Positions 35,966 to 40,794 of a DNA stretch of 40,794 nt are shown piece after piece. The translations under genes were made by a program, and so were the position numbers. Below the pieces are notes generated by a model. It saw only the letters and a program-made list of their open reading frames with translations, ran no database searches and was not told where the DNA came from. This stretch comes from Bacteroidota bacterium (GTDB lineage Bacteria; Bacteroidota; Ignavibacteria; Kapaibacteriales; UBA2268), in assembly GCA_021824625.1 (NCBI GenBank), contig JAKAKE010000171.1:1-40794 (forward strand), given 5' to 3'. The first letter of the stretch is position 1, and the number at the start of each line of letters is the position of its first letter.

Positions 35966-38101
35966 ATGTATAAATATTTAGCAGCAATCAGTTTGGGATT
36001 TCTTTTGCTTGGGAGCGGAGGCTGTAAGCAATATGATAATTTCACCACATACTTCAATACATATTATAATGCCGAAAGATTGATTAAAGAGACCGAAGAA
36101 GATTTCGAATACCAGGAAGAAAAAAAGAGAGTCAAACCGAGAATAATCGTTCCTGATAATAAGATGTATGTTCCTGCTATTCCGAAAACCGGACCACCGC
36201 CTTTCCTGACTGAATTTATTATTTCTCAGCAGAAGCTTCAACCGGTCAAAACTAAGCTTGACTCAATCATCATTAAAGGGTCAAAGATATTATCGAAGCA
36301 TCCTAAGAGTAATTATATAGAGGGAACACTCTATTTGATGGCAGTCTCATTCTTTTATCAGAACCAGTGGATAAATTCGCAAATCAAATGCAGTGAGCTG
36401 ATAGATAAATATCCTGATGGAGACTTCTCACCCGATGCACATTTGCTGATGGCAAAGGATTATCTGATACAAAGAAAATATTTGGCAGGGCAGGTATTAT
36501 TATCAAGAACTGTTGATATTGCATGGCAGAAGAAAAGATATGATATATTATCGGAAGCATTCAGATTAGAAGCTGAATTATCGCTTTTTCTGAATGACAC
36601 AGAAGGAGCATTGAGGCCTTATAAGCAGGCAATAGTTCAATGTGAAGATGACGAACAAAGGGCAAAATGGCAGTTAGATTTGGCATCACTTCAATATAGA
36701 ATCGGCAAGTTCGACAAGGCGGAAACAAGTTTTCGCAAAGTCCATGAGTACAGTCCTGATTATTTGGGTACATTCGAAGCATTGCTATATGAAGCGGCTT
36801 GCAAATCGCGGTTGGGAAATTATGAAGAAGCTGAAAAAATTCTCGACAAATTAGAATCAGACGGAAAATTCCAGGAATGGAGAGCTAATATACTTGCAGA
36901 GAGAATGAATATTTTAAGGCTTCAAAAGAAAGATACCCTGTTTAATAAAGTAATGGTTTATGCAGATTCAGCCTATCCCAATAATGATGCAATTTCGACC
37001 GTGTATTATGAAATTGCGATGGATAATTTCAACCAAAACAAATATGTATATGCGAGGAATTATTTTGCAAGGTCGAAATTAATCAAAACACCCGTATCGA
37101 ACTCGGCAGACAGGATGTATAAGCTGCTGAACAATTGGGAAAGCAAGAGAAATGTTACCGTACCATTAATGCAGAGATGGGCAGCAAAAGATACTTTGAA
37201 CGATTCGACACTGTCTGTATTTGCATTGAATCTTTTCGAGACGGGAAGAATACACGAACAGCTTGGTAACACTGATTCGGCAGAGTTTTATTACAAATTT
37301 GCAAAAGATGCCTCTCCCCCATCCGAAAAGGCTTCGGCAAGATATTTATATGTTTATGCAAGATATGTTGAAGACAATGAACCGGCAGTTGCAGATTCAA
37401 TTCTTGATTACATTGTTCAGGCATTTCCTGCAACCGAATATGGAATTGATGCACGTAAGAGATTAGGATATACTGAAGAATTCGTAATTGACACAGTTGC
37501 AGAATTATATAAATCCGGGGTTAGTTTAAGGAAAAATAAGGAATATCAATATGCTTTACAGCAGTTCCTTACAATCTATGACAAATACCCGCAAAATCAA
37601 TTTGCACCAAAATCCCTGTATTCAGTTGGGTGGACTTATGAAAATGACATTAAGAACAGGGATAGTGCAATTCATTATTATTTACTTTTATTGGAAAAAT
37701 ATCCGAACTCGGAATATGCAAGAGACATACGAGCTATGGTTGATTTTGCTAATGCTGTTAAGGCAGGCAAAATACCCGACTCTTTGAAATCCCGTACATT
37801 ATTAAAATTTGAAAAAAAGACACTGATAGATACTGTTGCAAGTCAGCCACCTGAAAAAGGTAAAAAGAACAAATCTTTATTCAATGACCCTATGGAGATA
37901 CTCGACAAGCCTGTTGAGTTTATAAAAACACTGACTGAGCCTTTTTCAAATCCTGAAAAGATGCTTGAAGATGCGACGAAGGATGTTACCGACCCGAAGA
38001 AAATACTGGAAAAGTTAACACCTGAAATTAAGATTGAAAATCCGTTTAAAGATTTGGAACCTGACTCGACAAAGGAAAAGAAAGTCGAACCGCCGAAATG
38101 A
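35966..38101 (+). CDS. TPR-repeat lipoprotein, possibly PorW/SprE-like (type IX secretion/gliding)
   Basis: Lipoprotein of 711 aa. The signal ends in LGSGGC (Cys about 20), and 'YDNFTTYFNTYYNAERLIKETEEDF' follows directly. The FNTYYNA block recalls the N-terminus of T9SS accessory PorW/SprE proteins ('YN.YFNA'). The rest is tetratricopeptide-like: QNQWINSQIKCSELIDKYPDGDFSPDAHLLMAKDYL, YRIGKFDKAETSFRKVHEYSPDYLGTFEALLYEAACKSRLGNYEEAEKIL, and AIHYYLLLLEKYPNSEYARDI. The C-terminus is Pro/Lys/Asp-rich and disordered. It would sit in the cell envelope as a scaffold. PorW-like function is inferred from shape and from the T9SS cargo in the same window; a generic TPR protein is the alternative. Confidence 0.75.
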   Translation: MYKYLAAISLGFLLLGSGGCKQYDNFTTYFNTYYNAERLIKETEEDFEYQEEKKRVKPRIIVPDNKMYVPAIPKTGPPPFLTEFIISQQKLQPVKTKLDSIIIKGSKILSKHPKSNYIEGTLYLMAVSFFYQNQWINSQIKCSELIDKYPDGDFSPDAHLLMAKDYLIQRKYLAGQVLLSRTVDIAWQKKRYDILSEAFRLEAELSLFLNDTEGALRPYKQAIVQCEDDEQRAKWQLDLASLQYRIGKFDKAETSFRKVHEYSPDYLGTFEALLYEAACKSRLGNYEEAEKILDKLESDGKFQEWRANILAERMNILRLQKKDTLFNKVMVYADSAYPNNDAISTVYYEIAMDNFNQNKYVYARNYFARSKLIKTPVSNSADRMYKLLNNWESKRNVTVPLMQRWAAKDTLNDSTLSVFALNLFETGRIHEQLGNTDSAEFYYKFAKDASPPSEKASARYLYVYARYVEDNEPAVADSILDYIVQAFPATEYGIDARKRLGYTEEFVIDTVAELYKSGVSLRKNKEYQYALQQFLTIYDKYPQNQFAPKSLYSVGWTYENDIKNRDSAIHYYLLLLEKYPNSEYARDIRAMVDFANAVKAGKIPDSLKSRTLLKFEKKTLIDTVASQPPEKGKKNKSLFNDPMEILDKPVEFIKTLTEPFSNPEKMLEDATKDVTDPKKILEKLTPEIKIENPFKDLEPDSTKEKKVEPPK

Positions 38102-38140
38102 AAATTTTGAATTTTGAATAATAAATTTTGAATGATGGTA
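38102..38140. repeat. Heptamer units between the TPR lipoprotein and histidine kinase genes
   Basis: Three ATTTTGA units separated by one ATAATAA follow the stop codon directly. Same 7-nt period as the other arrays. Confidence 0.5.
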
Positions 38141-38171
38141 AACAAAAAATTGATTAATGGGTAATTACTGA

Positions 38172-39263
38172 GTGATTGATACAAAAAAGAAAAATGATAA
38201 TAAACAAACGAATATCGAGCAGCAGCTTGCCTGGTATAAGTCTTTCTTTGATAATTCAACCGATGCTGTGTTTATTATTCAACCCGAAACATGGGCAGTG
38301 CTTGATGCCAATATATGTGCATCCGATATAATGAATAACCCGAAAAGCGATTTAATCGGCTCCACCCTGCCCCAGTTCCGCAGAATTTTCAAGTTATTGA
38401 ATAAAAGCGAATCTCCAGTTGTACTCAGTGAATTGACCCTATTTAATTCAAATGACCTTGAAGTTATGATTGAGGTAAGCGCCCGGTTCATTGATTTCGA
38501 TGGACAGAGGCTCATCCAGGCGATTGCAAGGGATGTGAGCGAGCAGAGGATTTTAACCGACAAATTATTGCAGACTGATAAGCTTGTTTTACTCGGACAA
38601 CTTTCAGCAGGTATTTCTCATGAAATAAGAAATCCACTATCGGCAGTCAATTTGAATCTGCAAACACTGGAAAGGGAATTGCCCAAGGAATCTCATGAAC
38701 TTGAAAAAGTGAAAATTGCTTTACAAGGCGTTGAAAGGATTTCTAAAATTGTCGAGAAGACACTGAGTTTTTCCCGTACATCAATTCCCGAAATTAAGGG
38801 ATTAGACGTAAACGCACAGCTGCGTTCCACACTTGATTTATTATCTTCTCCTTTATCAAAGAAAAGAATTGAAATTGATTTTGAACTTGAAGATAATTTA
38901 CCTCAAATTGCGGCAGATACAAAGCAAATGCAGCAGGTGTTCATCAATTTAATAACAAATTCAATTGATGCAATTGACATAACAGGAAAAATCACAATAA
39001 AAACATTTGTTGAAAAAGCAGCGAGAGACACAGAACCCGACTATGTTGTTACAGCGATTTCAGATACGGGTGCGGGCATAAGTCCTGAGGATTTGCCGAA
39101 AGTGTTTAATCCTTTTTTCACAAGGAAGGCTGAAGGAACGGGGTTAGGACTGCCAATAACACAAAGGATAATATATAATCATAATGGGATTATTGATATT
39201 GAGAGTATTGTGGGGAAAGGAACGACGTTTTATATTAAGATTCCTGTTTTAATTGAGAATTGA
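38172..39263 (+). CDS. PAS-domain sensor histidine kinase (NtrB-like)
   Basis: Cytoplasmic two-component kinase of 363 aa without membrane segments. A PAS domain (about 16-125: YKSFFDNSTDAVFIIQPETWAVLDANICASDIM) precedes the dimerisation/phosphoacceptor domain (LGQLSAGISHEIRNPLSAVNLNLQ, His about 150) and HATPase (N box LITNSIDAI, G1 DTGAGISPEDLPKVF, F box NPFFTRKAEG, G2 TGLGLPITQRI). All kinase motifs are intact. The start is GTG. The next gene is a sigma-54 activator with a receiver domain, so the pair should form one phosphorelay. The PAS ligand is unknown. Confidence 0.94.
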   Translation: MIDTKKKNDNKQTNIEQQLAWYKSFFDNSTDAVFIIQPETWAVLDANICASDIMNNPKSDLIGSTLPQFRRIFKLLNKSESPVVLSELTLFNSNDLEVMIEVSARFIDFDGQRLIQAIARDVSEQRILTDKLLQTDKLVLLGQLSAGISHEIRNPLSAVNLNLQTLERELPKESHELEKVKIALQGVERISKIVEKTLSFSRTSIPEIKGLDVNAQLRSTLDLLSSPLSKKRIEIDFELEDNLPQIAADTKQMQQVFINLITNSIDAIDITGKITIKTFVEKAARDTEPDYVVTAISDTGAGISPEDLPKVFNPFFTRKAEGTGLGLPITQRIIYNHNGIIDIESIVGKGTTFYIKIPVLIEN

Positions 39264-39421
39264 CAATAGATAATTGTGAATTAGGAATTTTGATGTAGAA
39301 TGAAAAATGCAAAATGTAGAATTATGGAAATATAATAATAATAATAATAATAATAAAATTGAAAATTTTAACAGAAATTATTCATTATTCTTTATGAATT
39401 ATTCACTAAATATTGGAGTAT
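39255..39421. repeat. Heptamer arrays and a (TAA)8 microsatellite upstream of the response regulator
   Basis: The gap between kinase and regulator genes contains 7-nt units (ATTGACA, ATAGATA, ATTGTGA, ATTAGGA, then TGTAGAA-type). A perfect (TAA)8 tract follows at 39333-39356, then AAAATTGAAAATTTTAAC, then ATTATTC-type units up to the start codon. The microsatellite ends 65 bp before the ATG. Confidence 0.7.
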
Positions 39422-40794
39422 ATGGAACAACAGAATTACACAATAGTTGTGATTGAGGATGACCCGCTGGTCAATTCAACCGTTAAAGAAATACTATCTA
39501 AGAATTATTCAAAGGTTATTACATATACCGATGCCCAGGTGGCTCAGGATGAATTTCACCTGATTAGCCCCGACTTAGTTTTATTGGATATATTTCTGGG
39601 ACATGCAAACGGATTGGACATACTTGAAATGCTGCGTAAACAGGGATACACTATGCCTGTAATAATGATGACTGCTTTTTCAGATATAAAAATGGCTGTC
39701 AGGGCAATGAAATTAGGGGCTGAGGATTTCATAGTCAAGCCTCTCGACTTGGAACAGCTTGAAGTTGCTGTTGAGAAGGCGTTAGAAAATTATGATTTGA
39801 GACGTCAGGTTGATTTACTTTCCGAAAAACTACGCGAAGAACAACCGAATGAAATTCTCGGAAATTATGAAGGCATGAACAAGGCAATCGAGACTGCGAA
39901 AATAATAGCATCTGCTGATACAACCGCAATATTACTCGGTGAATCCGGAACAGGCAAAGAATTAATTGCAAGATACATACACGACAATTCTAATAAAGCA
40001 AAAGGTCCTTTTGTAACAATAAACTGCGGTGCAATACCGAGAGAATTAGCTGAAAATGAATTGTTCGGTTACGAAAGAGGTGCTTTCACAGGTGCTACTG
40101 AAAAAATCAGGCCCGGTAAATTTGAACAAGCAAACAGGGGAACAATTCTACTTGATGAAATATCCGAACTGAGCATGGAATTACAAGTTAAACTTCTCCG
40201 GGTTCTTCAGGAAAGAAGCTTTTACAGGCTGGGCGGCACAAAAGAAATAAGTGTTGATGTCAGAGTTATTGCATCTACAAACCAGGAACTTGAAAAGTTG
40301 GTCGAAGATGGAAAATTCAGGGAGGATTTATTTTACAGGTTGAATGTTGCCAGAGTTTTTCTCCCTCCGCTTAAAGAAAGAGGTGCTGATATAATGCTCA
40401 TGGCAAAAGCTTTTGTTAAAGAGTTTAATAAAAAGTTCAATAAAAATGTAAAAGGATTTTCGCCGGATGCAATTGATATAATAAATAGCTACCAGTGGAA
40501 AGGAAATGTCCGTGAATTACGCAATGTAATTGAGAGAATCATTCTTCTCGAGAGCGGAGATTTAATTACGCGGGAAACTCTGAGTTTTCTTAAAACAAGT
40601 CCGGGGCAACCCGGTACCCCGGTCAAAGCCGCTGCAGAACTTAGCGACGGACAACATTACCTCCAGATAGCAAAGAATGGCGTTTCAATGGGTAATGTTT
40701 TACGTGATTTAATTATCCAGACTTTGAATATTACAAACGGTAATCAAATTAAAGCGGCTAAATTGTTGGGTATATCGAGGGCGAAATTAAGATA
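39422..40794 (+). CDS. Sigma-54-dependent NtrC-family response regulator (3' end outside window)
   Basis: Not in the ORF track because it runs off the window; 457 codons are visible. It begins MEQQNYTIVVIEDDPLVN. The receiver domain has the phosphoacceptor Asp in LVLLDIFLG (about 55), MMTAF and the KPL lysine. The AAA+ domain has Walker A GESGTGKE (about 173), the sigma-54 contact loop GAFTGA (about 220), Walker B GTILLDEISEL and the sensor region FREDLFYRLNV. A Fis-type HTH begins near the end (IIQTLNITNGNQIKAAKLLGISRAKLR) and is cut. It probably activates RNA polymerase-sigma-54 at enhancer-dependent promoters on signal from the adjacent PAS kinase. Targets are unknown. Confidence 0.95.
   Translation, partial: MEQQNYTIVVIEDDPLVNSTVKEILSKNYSKVITYTDAQVAQDEFHLISPDLVLLDIFLGHANGLDILEMLRKQGYTMPVIMMTAFSDIKMAVRAMKLGAEDFIVKPLDLEQLEVAVEKALENYDLRRQVDLLSEKLREEQPNEILGNYEGMNKAIETAKIIASADTTAILLGESGTGKELIARYIHDNSNKAKGPFVTINCGAIPRELAENELFGYERGAFTGATEKIRPGKFEQANRGTILLDEISELSMELQVKLLRVLQERSFYRLGGTKEISVDVRVIASTNQELEKLVEDGKFREDLFYRLNVARVFLPPLKERGADIMLMAKAFVKEFNKKFNKNVKGFSPDAIDIINSYQWKGNVRELRNVIERIILLESGDLITRETLSFLKTSPGQPGTPVKAAAELSDGQHYLQIAKNGVSMGNVLRDLIIQTLNITNGNQIKAAKLLGISRAKLR

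Noticed and set aside
39333-39356. CRISPR-like or coding explanation for the TAA tract
   Set aside because: There are no spacers, and TAA in one frame is a run of stops; it is a simple microsatellite.

Overview
The window is AT-rich bacterial chromosome and most likely comes from the Bacteroidota/Chlorobiota/Ignavibacteria–Kapabacteria side of the tree. The reasons are a subtilisin-like protease ending in a type IX secretion (T9SS) sorting domain, a PorW/SprE-like TPR lipoprotein, a small multihaem cytochrome of the kind common in Ignavibacteria-like genomes, and a decayed PepSY-like (BLIP-type) gene. This placement is inferred from protein families, not from a marker gene. TTG and GTG starts are frequent (protease, wecB, phosphoglycosyl transferase, accA, SulP, kinase).

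Layout. (1) 1-4363: a secreted S8 protease on the minus strand, closed by a hairpin terminator at the window edge. Short GC-rich repeats sit inside its coding sequence and in a cluster upstream. (2) 4636-19629: a long minus-strand surface-polysaccharide locus. In transcription order it runs: dTDP-glucose dehydratase, nucleotide-sugar 6-dehydrogenase, UDP-GlcNAc 2-epimerase, Wza-like exporter with SLBB domains, Wzi-like outer-membrane protein, GT2, phosphoglycosyl transferase, polyprenol-phosphate mannose synthase-like GT2, a GT2 fused to a degenerate phosphoglycosyl transferase, accA, a NUDIX hydrolase and another GT2. No Wzx, Wzy or Wzc-like gene and no rfbA/C/D is visible. (3) 19630-22970: an intergenic MITE-like element, a pentahaem cytochrome and a SulP transporter with a large soluble insertion. 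(4) 22979-27305: minus-strand GH3 glycosidase, thioesterase, small secreted protein, threonine aldolase and polyprenol/dolichol-kinase-like protein. (5) 27322-29786: ispE and glgA on the plus strand. (6) 29896-35118: a TolC/adaptor/RND efflux operon, followed by a multiply frameshifted PepSY-like pseudogene. (7) 35966-40794: TPR lipoprotein, PAS histidine kinase and an NtrC-type sigma-54 activator cut by the window end.

Working together: regions 2 and 4-5 share a polyprenyl-phosphate theme. IspE makes an isoprenoid precursor, the kinase-like protein may phosphorylate polyprenol, and the phosphoglycosyl transferase and Dpm1-like enzyme load sugars on the lipid carrier. WecB plus the 6-dehydrogenase would supply a ManNAcA- or GlcNAcA-type acidic sugar.

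The most distinctive feature is the repeat content. At least four kinds of short repeat occur: (a) degenerate heptamer-periodic arrays in many intergenic gaps and inside two polysaccharide genes; (b) a 'CCCnCTTT…AAAGTGGGATTCAGGGGG' dispersed repeat, inserted in frame in the protease and in the threonine aldolase leader; (c) a 'CATCCTGA…TCGAAGGAT' palindrome, one copy of which is an apparent 54-bp in-frame insertion that splits a signal peptide; (d) an 80-bp inverted-repeat element with a 6-bp target duplication. I see no tRNA, rRNA, CRISPR array or complete insertion sequence.
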